Positions 24,422 through 36,406 of a stretch of DNA of 64,000 nucleotides are shown one piece after another; position 1 is the stretch's first letter, and each line of letters opens with the position of its first letter. Source of the DNA: Bursaphelenchus xylophilus (taxonomy: Eukaryota; Nematoda; Chromadorea; Rhabditida; Aphelenchoididae); assembly GCA_904066235.2 (NCBI GenBank), contig CAJFCV020000001.1:11589291-11653290 (forward strand), read 5' to 3'. Under the pieces are notes generated by a model that ran no database searches, was not told the origin of the DNA, and worked only from the letters and a program-made list of their open reading frames with translations. A program made the translations under genes and the position numbers.

Positions 24422-26180
24422 ATGAGGTTACCGTTCGAATGGTGTATGTCTTGTCAATTCACTCCGTCATCACTAATTGACCTTTTTTTAAAACCGGTGC
24501 CTAGTATAATATCAGAGTGTTTCGCCCAGTGTGGGCGTAATTTGGTTCCAAAAAAGCTGAAACTTGCCGTGCTAAAATCTCACGCCATTACCTTTCGAAT
24601 GGTGTATGTCTTGTCAATTCATTCCGTCATCACTAATTGACCTTTTTTTAAAACCGGTGCCTAGTATAATATCAGAGTGTTTCGCCCAGTGTGGGCGTAA
24701 TTTGATTCCAAAAAAGCTGAAACTTGCCGTGCTAAAATCTCACGCCATTACCTTTCGAATGGTGTATGTCTTGTCAATTCACTCCGTCATCACTAATTGA
24801 CCTTTTTTTAAAACCGGTGCCTAGTATAATATCAGAGTGTTTCGCCCAGTGTGGGCGTAATTTGATTCCAAAAAAGCTGAAACTTGCCGTGCTAAAATCT
24901 CACGCCATTACCTTTCGAATGGTGTATGTCTTGTCAATTCACTCCGTCATCACTAATTGACCTTTTTTTAAAACCGGTGCCTAGTATAATATCAGAGTGT
25001 TTCGCCCAGTGTGGGCGTAATTTGATTCCAAAAAAGCTGAAACTTGCCGTGCTAAAATCTCACGCCATTACCTTTCGAATGGTGTATGTCTTGTCAATTC
25101 ACTCCGTCATCACTAATTGACCTTTTTTTAAAACCGGTGCCTAGTATAATATCAGAGTGTTTCGCCCAGTGTGAGCGTAATTTGATTCCAAAAAAGCTAA
25201 AACTTGCCGTGCTAAAATCTTATGAGGTTACCTTTCGAATGGTGTATGTCTTGTCAATTCACTCCGTCATCACTAATTGACCTTTTTTAAAACCGGTGCC
25301 TAGTATAATATCAGAGTGTTTCGCCCAGTGTGGGCGTAATTTGATTCCAAAAAAGCTGAAACTTGTCGTGCTAAAATCTCATGACATTACCTTTCGAATG
25401 GTGAATGTCTTGTCAATTCACTCCGTCATCACTAATTGACCTTTTTTTAAAACCGGTGCCTAGTATAATATCGGAGTGTTTCGCCCAGTGTGGGCGTAAT
25501 TTGATTCCAAAAAAGCTGAAACTTGCCGTGCTAAAATCTCACGCCATTACCTTTCGAATGGTGTATGTCTTGTCAATTCACTCCGTCATCACTAATTGAC
25601 CTTTTTTTAAAACCGGTGCCTAGTATAATATCAGAGTGTTTCGCCCAGTGTGGGCGAAATTTGATTCCAAAAAAGCTGAAACTTGCCGTGCTAAAATCTC
25701 ACGCCATTACCTTTCGAATGGTGTATGTCTTGTCAATTCACTCCGTCATCACTAATTGACCTTTTTTTAAAACCGGTGCCTAGTATAATATCAGAGTGTT
25801 TCGCCCAGTGTGGGCGTAATTTGATTCCAAAAAAGCTGAAACTTGCCGTGCTAAAATCTCACGCCATTACCTTTCGAATGGTGTATGTCTTGTCAATTCA
25901 CTCCGTCATCACTAATTGACCTTTTTTTAAAACCGGTGCCTAGTGTAATATCAGAGTGTTTCGCCCAGTGTGGGCGTAATTTGATTCCAAAAAAGCTGAA
26001 ACTTGCCGTGCTAAAATCTCACGCCATTACCTTTCGAATGGTGTATGTCTTGTCAATTCACTCCGTCATCACTAATTGACCTTTTTTTAAAACCGGTGCC
26101 TAGTATAATATCAGAGTGTTTCGCCCAGTGTGGGCGTAATTTGATTCCAAAAAAGCTAAAACTTGCCGTGCTAAAATCTT
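24422..26180 (+). repeat. HOR unit, 11 monomers (copy 1)
   Basis: Type order 3-1-1-1-1-2-4-1-1-1-1. It contains GTGAGCGTAA (25174), which breaks the hairpin, and AGTGTAAT. Most of it is absent from copy 2, where a six-monomer unit replaces this and the preceding unit. Confidence 0.9.
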
Positions 26181-26340
26181 ATGAGGTTACCGTTCGAATG
26201 GTGTATGTCTTGTCAATTCACTCCGTCATCACTAATTGACCTTTTTTTAAAACCGGTGCCTAGTATAATATCAGAGTGTTTCGCCCAGTGTGGGCGTAAT
26301 TTGGTTCCAAAAAAGCTGAAACTTGCCGTGCTAAAATCTC
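26181..26340 (+). repeat. Representative type 3 monomer (HOR marker, ACCGTTCG)
   Basis: This is a type 2 junction with T to G just before TTCGAA, giving ACCGTTCGAATGG. It occurs once per 5-22 family A monomers (once as two in a row, 30014 and 30174, and absent from the 34.2-39.6 kb stretch). That makes it the best marker of higher-order periodicity. The change also creates GTTCGAAT, the core of a Pol III B-box (GGTTCGANTCC), but the flanking bases do not match. Confidence 0.93.
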
Positions 26341-27777
26341 ACGCCATTACCTTTCGAATGGTGTATGTCTTGTCAATTCATTCCGTCATCACTAATTGAC
26401 CTTTTTTAAAACCGGTGCCTAGTATAATATCAGAGTGTTTCGCCCAGTGTGGGCGTAATTTGATTCCAAAAAAGCTGAAACTTGCCGTGCTAAAATCTCA
26501 CGCCATTACCTTTCGAATGGTGTATGTCTTGTCAATTCACTCCGTCATCACTAATTGACCTTTTTTTAAAACCGGTGCCTAGTATAATATCAGAGTGTTT
26601 CGCCCAGTGTGGGCGTAATTTGATTCCAAAAAAGCTGAAACTTGCCGTGCTAAAATCTCACGCCATTACCTTTCGAATGGTGTATGTCTTGTCAATTCAC
26701 TCCGTCATCACTAATTGACCTTTTTTTAAAACCGGTGCCTAGTATAATATCAGAGTGTTTCGCCCAGTGTGGGCGTAATTTGATTCCAAAAAAGCTGAAA
26801 CTTGCCGTGCTAAAATCTCACGCCATTACCTTTCGAATGGTGTATGTCTTGTCAATTCACTCCGTCATCACTAATTGACCTTTTTTTAAAACCGGTGCCT
26901 AGTATAATATCAGAGTGTTTCGCCCAGTGTGAGCGTAATTTGATTCCAAAAAAGCTAAAACTTGCCGTGCTAAAATCTTATGAGGTTACCTTTCGAATGG
27001 TGTATGTCTTGTCAATTCACTCCGTCATCACTAATTGACCTTTTTTTAAAACCGGTGCCTAGTATAATATCAGAGTGTTTCGCCCAGTGTGGGCGTAATT
27101 TGATTCCAAAAAAGCTGAAACTTGTCGTGCTAAAATCTCATGACATTACCTTTCGAATGGTGAATGTCTTGTCAATTCACTCCGTCATCACTAATTGACC
27201 TTTTTTAAAACCGGTGCCTAGTATAATATCGGAGTGTTTCGCCCAGTGTGGGCGTAATTTGATTCCAAAAAAGCTGAAACTTGCCGTGCTAAAATCTCAC
27301 GCCATTACCTTTCGAATGGTGTATGTCTTGTCAATTCACTCCGTCATCACTAATTGACCTTTTTTTAAAACCGGTGCCTAGTATAATATCAGAGTGTTTC
27401 GCCCAGTGTGGGCGAAATTTGATTCCAAAAAAGCTGAAACTTGCCGTGCTAAAATCTCACGCCATTACCTTTCGAATGGTGTATGTCTTGTCAATTCACT
27501 CCGTCATCACTAATTGACCTTTTTTTAAAACCGGTGCCTAGTATAATATCAGAGTGTTTCGCCCAGTGTGGGCGTAATTTGATTCCAAAAAAGCTAAAAC
27601 TTGCCGTGCCAAAATCTTATGAGGTTACCTTTCGAATGGTGTATGTCTTGTCAATTCACTCCGTCATCACTAATTGACCTTTTTTAAAACCGGTGCCTAG
27701 TATAATATCAGAGTGTTTCGCCCAGTGTGGGCGTAATTTGATTCCAAAAAAGCTAAAACTTGCCGTGCTAAAATCTT
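26181..27777 (+). repeat. HOR unit, 10 monomers (copy 1)
   Basis: Type order 3-1-1-1-1-2-4-1-1-2, equal to 54946-56544. It shares GTGAGCG near 26932 and GTGCCAAAATC at 27610 with copy 2 (56377). Confidence 0.92.
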
Positions 27778-29214
27778 ATGAGGTTACCGTTCGAATGGTG
27801 TATGTCTTGTCAATTCACTCCGTCATCACTAATTGACCTTTTTTTAAAACCGGTGCCTAGTATAATATCAGAGTGTTTCGCCCAGTGTGGGCGTAATTTG
27901 ATTCCAAAAAAGCTGAAACTTGCCGTGCTAAAATCTCACGCCATTACCTTTCGAATGGTGTATGCCTTGTCAATTCACTCCGTCATCACTAATTGACCTT
28001 TTTTTAAAACCGGTGCCTAGTATAATATCAGAGTGTTTCGCCCAGTGTGGGCGTAATTTGATTCCAAAAAAGCTGAAACTTGCCGTGCTAAAATCTCACG
28101 CCATTACCTTTCGAATGGTGTATGTCTTGTCAATTCACTCCGTCATCACTAATTGACCTTTTTTTAAAACCGGTGCCTAGTATAATATCAGAGTGTTTCG
28201 CCCAGTGTGGGCGTAATTTGATTCCAAAAAAGCTGAAACTTGCCGTGCTAAAATCTCACGCCATTACCTTTCGAATGGTGTATGTCTTGTCAATTCACTC
28301 CGCCATCACTAATTGACCTTTTTTTAAAACCGGTGCCTAGTATAATATCAGAGTGTTTCGCCCAGTGTGGGCGTAATTTGATTCCAAAAAAGTTAAAACT
28401 TGCCGTGCTAAAATCTTATGAGGTTACCTTTCGAATGGTGTATGTCTTGTCAATTCACTCCGTCATCACTAATTGACCTTTTTTTAAAACCGGTGCCTAG
28501 TATAATATCAGAGTGTTTCGCCCAGTGTGGGCGCAATTTGATTCCAAAAAAGCTGAAACTTGCCGTGCTAAAATCTCACGCCATTACCTTTCGAATGGTG
28601 TATGTCTTGTCAATTCACTCCGTCATCACTAATTGACCTTTTTTAAAACCGGTGCCTAGTATAATATCAGAGTGTTTCGCCCAGTGTGGGCGTAATTTGA
28701 TTCCAAAAAAGCTAAAACTTGCCGTGCTAAAATCTTATGAGGTTACCTTTCGAATGGTGTATGTCTTGTCAATTCACTCCGTCATCACTAATTGACCTTT
28801 TTTTAAAACCGGTGCCTAGTATAATATCAGAGTGTTTCGCCCAGTGTGGGCGTAATTTGATTCCAAAAAAGCTGAAACTTGCCGTGCTAAAATCTCACGC
28901 CATTACCTTTCGAATGGTGTATGTCTTGTCAATTCACTCCGTCATCACTAATTGACCTTTTTTAAAACCGGTGCCTAGTATAATATCGGAGTGTTTCGCC
29001 CAGTGTGGGCGTAATTTGATTCCAAAAAAGCTGAAACTTGCCGTGCTAAAATCTCACGCCATTACCTTTCGAATGGTGTATGTCTTGTCAATTCACTCCG
29101 TCATCACTAATTGACCTTTTTTAAAACCGGTGCCTAGTATAATATCAGAGTGTTTCGCCCAGTGTGGGCGTAATTTGATTCCAAAAAAGCTAAAACTTGC
29201 CGTGCTAAAATCTT
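27778..29214 (+). repeat. HOR unit, 9 monomers (copy 1)
   Basis: Type order 3-1-1-1-2-1-2-1-1, equal to 56545-57983. Private shared variants: TATGCCTTG (27965), CTCCGCCATC (near 28303) and AAGTTAAAAC (near 28393). Confidence 0.92.
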
Positions 29215-30013
29215 ATGAGGTTACCGTTCGAATGGTGTATGTCTTGTCAATTCACTCCGTCATCACTAATTGACCTTTTTTTAAAACCGGTGCCTAGTAT
29301 AATATCAGAGTGTTTCGCCCAGTGTGGGCGTAATTTGATTCCAAAAAAGCTGAAACTTGCCGTGCTAAAATCTCACGCCATTACCTTTCGAATGGTGAAT
29401 GTCTTGTCAATTCACTCCGTCATCACTAATTCACCTTTTTTTAAAACCGGTGCCTAGTATAATATCAGAGTGTTTCGCCCAGTGTGGGCGTAATTTGATT
29501 CCAAAAAAGCTGAAACTTGCCGTGCTAAAATCACACGCCATTACCTTTCGAATGGTGTATGTCTTGTCAATTCACTCCGTCATCACTAATTGACCTTTTT
29601 TTAAAACCGGTGCCTAGTATAATATCAGAGTGTTTCGCCCAGTGTGAGCGTAATTTGATTCCAAAAAAGCTAAAACTTGCCGTGGTAAAATCTTATGAGG
29701 TTACCTTTCGAATGGTGTATGTCTTGTCAATTCACTCCGTCATCACTAATTGACCTTTTTTAAAACCGGTGCCTAGTATAATATCAGAGTGTTTCGCCCA
29801 GTGTGGGCGTAATTCGATTCCAAAAAAGCTGAAACTTGCCGTGCTAAAATCTCATGACATTACCTTTCGAATGGTGAATGTCTTGTCAATTCACTCCGTC
29901 ATCACTAATTCACCTTTTTTCAAAACCGGTGTCTAGTATAATATCAGAGTGTTTCGCCCAGTGTGGGCGTAGTTTGATTCCAAAAATGCTGAAACTTGCC
30001 ATGCTAAAATCTT
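29215..30013 (+). repeat. HOR unit, 5 monomers; first family D body
   Basis: Type order 3-1-1-2-4, equal to 57984-58782. The last monomer has a type 4 junction but a family D body (TTTTTTCAAAA, GGTGTCTAG, AAAAATGCTG), then switches back at the next type 3 marker. ATCACACGCC (29533) and GTGGTAAAA (near 29685) are private and shared with copy 2. Confidence 0.92.
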
Positions 30014-30173
30014 ATGAGGTTACCGTTCGAATGGTGTATGTCTTGTCAATTCACTCCGTCATCACTAATTGACCTTTTTTTAAAACCGGTGCCTAGTATA
30101 ATATCAGAGTGTTTCGCCCAGTGTGGGCGTAATTTGATTCCAAAAAAGCTAAAACTTGCCGTGCTAAAATCTT
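30014..30173 (+). repeat. Single-monomer unit: two adjacent type 3 markers
   Basis: This type 3 monomer is directly followed by another type 3. It happens only here and at 58783-58942 in copy 2, so it is a clean fingerprint of the 31-kb duplication. Confidence 0.93.
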
Positions 30174-31771
30174 ATGAGGTTACCGTTCGAATGGTGTATG
30201 TCTTGTCAATTCACTCCGTCATCACTAATTGACCTTTTTTTAAAACCGGTGCCTAGTATAATATCAGAGTGTTTCGCCCAGTGTGGGCGTAATTTGATTC
30301 CAAAAAAGCTGAAACTTGCCGTGCTAAAATCTCACGCCATTACCTTTCGAATGGTGTATGTCTTGTCAATTCACTCCGTCATCACTAATTGACCTTTTTT
30401 AAAACCGGTGCCTAGTATAATATCAGAGTGTTTCGCCCAGTGTGAGCGTAATTTGATTCCAAAAAAGCTAAAACTTGCCGTGCTAAAATCTTATGAGGTT
30501 ACCTTTCGAATGGTGTATGTCTTGTCAATTCACTCCGTCATCACTAATTGACCTTTTTTTAAAACCGGTGCCTAGTATAATATCAGAGTGTTTCGCCCAG
30601 TGTGGGCGTAATTCGATTCCAAAAAAGCTGAAACTTGCCGTGCTAAAATCTCATGACATTACCTTTCGAATGGTGAATGTCTTGTCAATTCACTCCGTCA
30701 TCACTAATTCACCTTTTTTCAAAACCGGTGTCTAGTATAATATCAGAGTGTTTCGCCCAGTGTGGGCGTAGTTTGATTCCAAAAATGCTGAAACTTGCCA
30801 TGCTAAAATCTCAGGCGATTAGCTTTCGAATGGTGTATGTCTCGTCAATTCACTCCGTCATCACTAATTCACCTTTTTTTAAAACCGGTGCCTAGTATAA
30901 TATCAGAGTGTTTCGCCCAGTGTGGGCGTAATTTGATTCCAAAAAAGCTAAAACTTGCCGTGCTAAAATCTTATGAGGTTACCTTTCGAATGGTGTATGT
31001 CTTGTCAATTCACTCCGTCATCACTAATTGACCTTTTTTTAAAACCGGTGCCTAGTATAATATCAGAGTGTTTCGCCCAGTGTGAGCGTAATTTGATTCC
31101 AAAAAAGCTAAAACTTGCCGTGCTAAAATCTTATGAGGTTACCTTTCGAATGGTGTATGTCTTGTCAATTCACTCCGTCATCACTAATTCACCTTTTTTT
31201 AAAACCGGTGCCTAGTATAATATCAGAGTGTTTCGCCCAGTGTGGGCGTAATTTGACTCCAAAAAAGCTAAAACTTGCCGTGCTAAAATCTTATGAGGTT
31301 ACCTTTCGAATGGTGTATGTCTTGTCAATTCACTCCGTCATCACTAATTGACCTTTTTTAAAACCGGTGCCTAGTATAATATCAGAGTGTTTCGCCCAGT
31401 GTGGGCGTAATTTGATTCCAAAAAAGCTGAAACTTGCCGTGCTAAAATCTCACGCCATTACCTTTCGAATGGTGTATGTCTTGTCAATTCACTCCGTCAT
31501 CACTAATTGACCTTTTTTTAAAACCGGTGCCTAGTATAATATCAGAGTGTTTCGCCCAGTGTGGGCGTAATTTGATTCCAAAAAAGCTGAAACTTGCCGT
31601 GCTAAAATCTCACGCCATTACCTTTCGAATGGTGTATGTCTTGTCAATTCACTCCGTCATCACTAATTGACCTTTTTTTAAAACCGGTGCCTAGTATAAT
31701 ATCAGAGTGTTTCGCCCAGTGTGGGCGTAATTTGATTTCAAAAAAGCTAAAACTTGCCGTGCTAAAATCTT
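30174..31771 (+). repeat. HOR unit, 10 monomers, A/D mixed (copy 1)
   Basis: Type order 3-1-2-4-5-2-2-2-1-1, equal to 58943-60539. The type 4 monomer has a D body. The type 5 monomer near 30813 reverts to an A body after AATTCACC. GTCTCGTCAA (near 30842) and TTTGACTCC (near 31255) are private and shared with copy 2. Confidence 0.91.
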
Positions 31772-32570
31772 ATGAGGTTACCGTTCGAATGGTGTATGTC
31801 TTGTCAATTCACTCCGTCATCACTAATTGACCTTTTTTTAAAACCGGTGCCTAGTATAATATCAGAGTGTTTCGCCCAGTGTGGGCGTAATTTGATTCCA
31901 AAAAAGCTGAAACTTGCCGTGCTAAAATCTCACGCCATTACCTTTCGAATGGTGTATGTCTTGTCAATTCACTCCGTCATCACTAATTGACCTTTTTTAA
32001 AACCGGTGCCTAGTATAATATCAGAGTGTTTCGCCCAGTGTGGGCGTAATTTGATTCCAAAAAAGCTAAAACTTGCCGTGCTAAAATCTTATGAGGTTAC
32101 CTTTCGAATGGTGTATGTCTTGTCAATTCACTCCGTCATCACTAATTGACCTTTTTTTAAAACCGGTGCCTAGTATAATATCAGAGTGTTTCGCCCAGTG
32201 TGGGCGTAATTCGATTCCAAAAAAGCTGAAACTTGCCGTGCTAAAATCTCATGACATTACCTTTCGAATGGTGAATGTCTTGTCAATTCACTCCGTCATC
32301 ACTAATTCACCTTTTTTCAAAACCGGTGTCTAGTATAATATCAGAGTGTTTCGCCCAGTGTGGGCGTAGTTTGATTCCAAAAATGCTGAAACTTGCCATG
32401 CTAAAATCTCAGGCGATTAGCTTTCGAATGGTGTATGTCTTGTCAATTCACTCCGTCATCACTAATTCACCTTTTTTCAAAACCGGTGTCTAGTATAATA
32501 TCAGAGTGTTTCGCCCAGTGTGGGCGCAGTTTGATTCCAAAAATGCTGAAACTTGCCATGCTAAAATCTT

Positions 32571-32730
32571 AGGATGTTACCTTTCGAATGGTGTATGTCT
32601 TGTCAATTCACTCCGTCATCACTAATTCACCTTTTTTCAAAACCGGTGTCTAGTATAATATCAGAGTGTTTCGCCCAGTGTGGGCGTAGTTTGATTCCAA
32701 AAATGCTGAAACTTGCCATGCTAAAATCTC
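32571..32730 (+). repeat. Representative type 6 monomer (TAGGATG junction, family D)
   Basis: This is a rare family D variant with the junction TAGGATGTTACCTTT, looking like a type 2 / type 5 hybrid. It is preceded by a body with GCGCAGTTTG. I saw four copies, starting near 32571, 34807, 61339 and 63577. Each sits immediately after the first type 5 of a D stretch, as expected for copies generated by duplication of the whole unit. Confidence 0.9.
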
Positions 32731-32890
32731 AGGCGATTAGCTTTCGAATGGTGTATGTCTTGTCAATTCACTCCGTCATCACTAATTCACCTTTTTTCAA
32801 AACCGGTGTCTAGTATAATATCAGAGTGTTTCGCCCAGTGTGGGCGTAGTTTGATTCCAAAAATGCTGAAACTTGCCATGCTAAAATCTC
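32731..32890 (+). repeat. Representative type 5 monomer (family D)
   Basis: This is a diverged family of 160 bp. Compared with family A it has the junction CAGGCGATTAGC, AATTCACC (not AATTGACC), TTTTTTCAAAA (not a pure T-to-A transition), GGTGTCTAG, GCGTAGTTTG, AAAAATGCTG and TTGCCATGC. These changes abolish the 7-bp GTCAATT/AATTGAC dyad, the TTTAAA palindrome and one CpG, but keep the CGCCCA/TGGGCG hairpin and ACCGGT. Confidence 0.94.
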
Positions 32891-33369
32891 AGGCGATTAG
32901 CTTTCGAACGGTGTACGTCTTGTCAATTCACTCCGTCATCACTAATTCACCTTTTTTCAAAACCGGTGTCTAGTATAATATCAGAGTGTTTCGCCCAGTG
33001 TGGGCGTAGCTTGATTCCAAAAATGCTGAAACTTGCCATGCTAAAATCTCAGGCGATTAGCTTTCGAATGGTGTACGTCTTGTCAATTCACTCCGTCATC
33101 ACTAATTCACCTTTTTTCAAAACCGGTGTCTAGTATAATATCAGAGTGTTTCGCCCAGTGTGGGCGTAGTTTGATTCCAAAAATGCTGAAACTTGCCATG
33201 CTAAAATCTCAGGCGATTAGCTTTCGAATGGTGTATGTCTTGTCAATTCACTCCTTCATCACTAATTCACCTTTTTTCAAAACCGGTGTCTAGTATAATA
33301 TCAGAGTGTTTCGCCCAGTGTGGGCGTAGTTTGATTCCATAAATGCTGAAACTTGCCATGCTAAAATCT

Positions 33370-33530
33370 CAGGCGATTAGCTTTCGAATGGTGTACGTCT
33401 TGTCAATTCACTCCGTCATCACTAATTCACCTTTTTTTAAAACCGGTGCCTAGTATAATATCAGAGTGTTTCGCCCAGTGTGGGCGTAATTTGACTCCAA
33501 AAAAGCTAAAACTTGCCGTGCTAAAATCTT
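33370..33530 (+). repeat. Mosaic D/A monomer joining the tandem 14-mers
   Basis: It has a type 5 junction with GTGTACGTC and AATTCACC (family D), then seven Ts, ACCGGTGCC and TTTGACTCC (family A). The A part matches the monomer at about 31.2 kb, the left edge of the 14-mer duplication. The equivalent in copy 2 is at about 62.14-62.30 kb. Confidence 0.87.
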
Positions 33531-35606
33531 ATGAGGTTACCTTTCGAATGGTGTATGTCTTGTCAATTCACTCCGTCATCACTAATTGACCTTTTTTTAA
33601 AACCGGTGCCTAGTATAATATCAGAGTGTTTCGCCCAGTGTGGGCGTAATTTGATTCCAAAAAAGCTGAAACTTGCCGTGCTAAAATCTCACGCCATTAC
33701 CTTTCGAATGGTGTATGTCTTGTCAATTCACTCCGTCATCACTAATTGACCTTTTTTAAAACCGGTGCCTAGTATAATATCAGAGTGTTTCGCCCAGTGT
33801 GGGCGTAATTTGATTCCAAAAAAGCTGAAACTTGCCGTGCTAAAATCTCACGCCATTACCTTTCGAATGGTGTATGTCTTGTCAATTCACTCCGTCATCA
33901 CTAATTGACCTTTTTTTAAAACCGGTGCCTAGTATAATATCAGAGTGTTTCGCCCAGTGTGGGCGTAATTTGATTTCAAAAAAGCTAAAACTTGCCGTGC
34001 TAAAATCTTATGAGGTTACCGTTCGAATGGTGTATGTCTTGTCAATTCACTCCGTCATCACTAATTGACCTTTTTTAAAACCGGTGCCTAGTATAATATC
34101 AGAGTGTTTCGCCCAGTGTGGGCGTAATTTGATTCCAAAAAAGCTGAAACTTGCCGTGCTAAAATCTCACGCCATTACCTTTCGAATGGTGTATGTCTTG
34201 TCAATTCACTCCGTCATCACTAATTGACCTTTTTTAAAACCGGTGCCTAGTATAATATCAGAGTGTTTCGCCCAGTGTGGGCGTAATTTGATTCCAAAAA
34301 AGCTAAAACTTGCCGTGCTAAAATCTTATGAGGTTACCTTTCGAATGGTGTATGTCTTGTCAATTCACTCCGTCATCACTAATTGACCTTTTTTAAAACC
34401 GGTGCCTAGTATAATATCAGAGTGTTTCGCCCAGTGTGGGCGTAATTCGATTCCAAAAAAGCTGAAACTTGCCGTGCTAAAATCTCATGACATTACCTTT
34501 CGAATGGTGAATGTCTTGTCAATTCACTCCGTCATCACTAATTCACCTTTTTTCAAAACCGGTGTCTAGTATAATATCAGAGTGTTTCGCCCAGTGTGGG
34601 CGTAGTTTGATTCCAAAAATGCTGAAACTTGCCATGCTAAAATCTCAGGCGATTAGCTTTCGAATGGTGTATGTCTTGTCAATTCACTCCGTCATCACTA
34701 ATTCACCTTTTTTCAAAACCGGTGTCTAGTATAATATCAGAGTGTTTCGCCCAGTGTGGGCGCAGTTTGATTCCAAAAATGCTGAAACTTGCCATGCTAA
34801 AATCTTAGGATGTTACCTTTCGAATGGTGTATGTCTTGTCAATTCACTCCGTCATCACTAATTCACCTTTTTTCAAAACCGGTGTCTAGTATAATATCAG
34901 AGTGTTTCGCCCAGTGTGGGCGTAGTTTGATTCCAAAAATGCTGAAACTTGCCATGCTAAAATCTCAGGCGATTAGCTTTCGAATGGTGTATGTCTTGTC
35001 AATTCACTCCGTCATCACTAATTCACCTTTTTTCAAAACCGGTGTCTAGTATAATATCAGAGTGTTTCGCCCAGTGTGGGCGTAGTTTGATTCCAAAAAT
35101 GCTGAAACTTGCCATGCTAAAATCTCAGGCGATTAGCTTTCGAACGGTGTACGTCTTGTCAATTCACTCCGTCATCACTAATTCACCTTTTTTCAAAACC
35201 GGTGTCTAGTATAATATCAGAGTGTTTCGCCCAGTGTGGGCGTAGCTTGATTCCAAAAATGCTGAAACTTGCCATGCTAAAATCTCAGGCGATTAGCTTT
35301 CGAATGGTGTACGTCTTGTCAATTCACTCCGTCATCACTAATTCACCTTTTTTCAAAACCGGTGTCTAGTATAATATCAGAGTGTTTCGCCCAGTGTGGG
35401 CGTAGTTTGATTCCAAAAATGCTGAAACTTGCCATGCTAAAATCTCAGGCGATTAGCTTTCGAATGGTGTATGTCTTGTCAATTCACTCCTTCATCACTA
35501 ATTCACCTTTTTTCAAAACCGGTGTCTAGTATAATATCAGAGTGTTTCGCCCAGTGTGGGCGTAGTTTGATTCCATAAATGCTGAAACTTGCCATGCTAA
35601 AATCTC

Positions 35607-35766
35607 AGGCGATTAGCTTTCGAATGGTGTACGTCTTGTCAATTCACTCCGTCATCACTAATTCACTTTTTTTTAAAACCGGTGTCTAGTTTAATATCAG
35701 AGTTTTTGGCCTGGGGCGGGCGTAATTTGATTCCAAAAAAGCTGAAACTTGCAATGCTAAAATCTC
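35607..35766 (+). repeat. Highly diverged D monomer (GGCCTGGGGCGGGCG)
   Basis: The hairpin region is replaced by TTTTTGGCCTGGGGCGGGCG at about 35703-35722, with CACTTTTTTTTAAAA, TAGTTTAAT and TTGCAATGC. The CGCCCA/TGGGCG stem is destroyed. The same variant recurs 320 bp downstream and again near 38417. Confidence 0.88.
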
Positions 35767-35926
35767 AGGCGATTAGCTCTCGAATGGTGTATGTCTTGTC
35801 AATTCACTCCGTCATCACTAATTCACCTTTTTTCAAAACCGGTGTCTAGTATAATATCAGAGTGTTTCGCCCAGTGTGGGCGTAGCTTGATTCCATAAAT
35901 GCTGAAACTTGCCATGCTAAAATCTC

Positions 35927-36086
35927 AGGCGATTAGCTTTCGAATGGTGTACGTCTTGTCAATTCACTCCGTCATCACTAATTCACTTTTTTTTAAAACC
36001 GGTGTCTAGTTTAATATCAGAGTTTTTGGCCTGGGGCGGGCGTAATTTGATTCCAAAAAAGCTGAAACTTGCAATGCTAAAATCTC
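35927..36086 (+). repeat. Highly diverged D monomer, second copy
   Basis: It carries the same GGCCTGGGGCGGGCG, TAGTTTAAT and TTGCAATGC variants as 35607-35766, exactly two monomers (320 bp) later. The intervening ordinary D monomer also matches its neighbour, so this is a 320-bp dimer duplication. Confidence 0.88.
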
Positions 36087-36406
36087 AGGCGATTAGCTCT
36101 CGAATGGTGTATGTCTTGTCAATTCACTCCGTCATCACTAATTCACCTTTTTTCAAAACCGGTGTCTAGTATAATATCAGAGTGTTTCGCCCAGTGTGGG
36201 CGTAGTTTGATTCCATAAATGCTGAAACTTGCCATGCTAAAATCTCAGGCGATTAGCTTTCGAATGGTGTACGTCTTGTCAATTCACTCCGTCATCACTA
36301 ATTCACCTTTTTTCAAAACCGGTGTCTAGTATAATATCAGAGTGTTTCGCCCAGTGTGGGCGTAGTTTGATTCCAAAAATGCTGAAACTTGCCATGCTAA
36401 AATCTC

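Larger units (their letters stand above)
31772..34009 (+). repeat. HOR unit, 14 monomers (2,238 bp), A/D mixed (copy 1)
   Basis: Type order 3-1-2-4-5-6-5-5-5-5-5-2-1-1, equal to 60540-62777. D bodies run from about 32.3 to 33.43 kb. Internal D variants (GAACGGTGTACG, GTAGCTTG, CTCCTTCATC, CCATAAATG) recur 2,236 bp downstream, so this unit is tandemly duplicated into the next segment. Confidence 0.92.
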
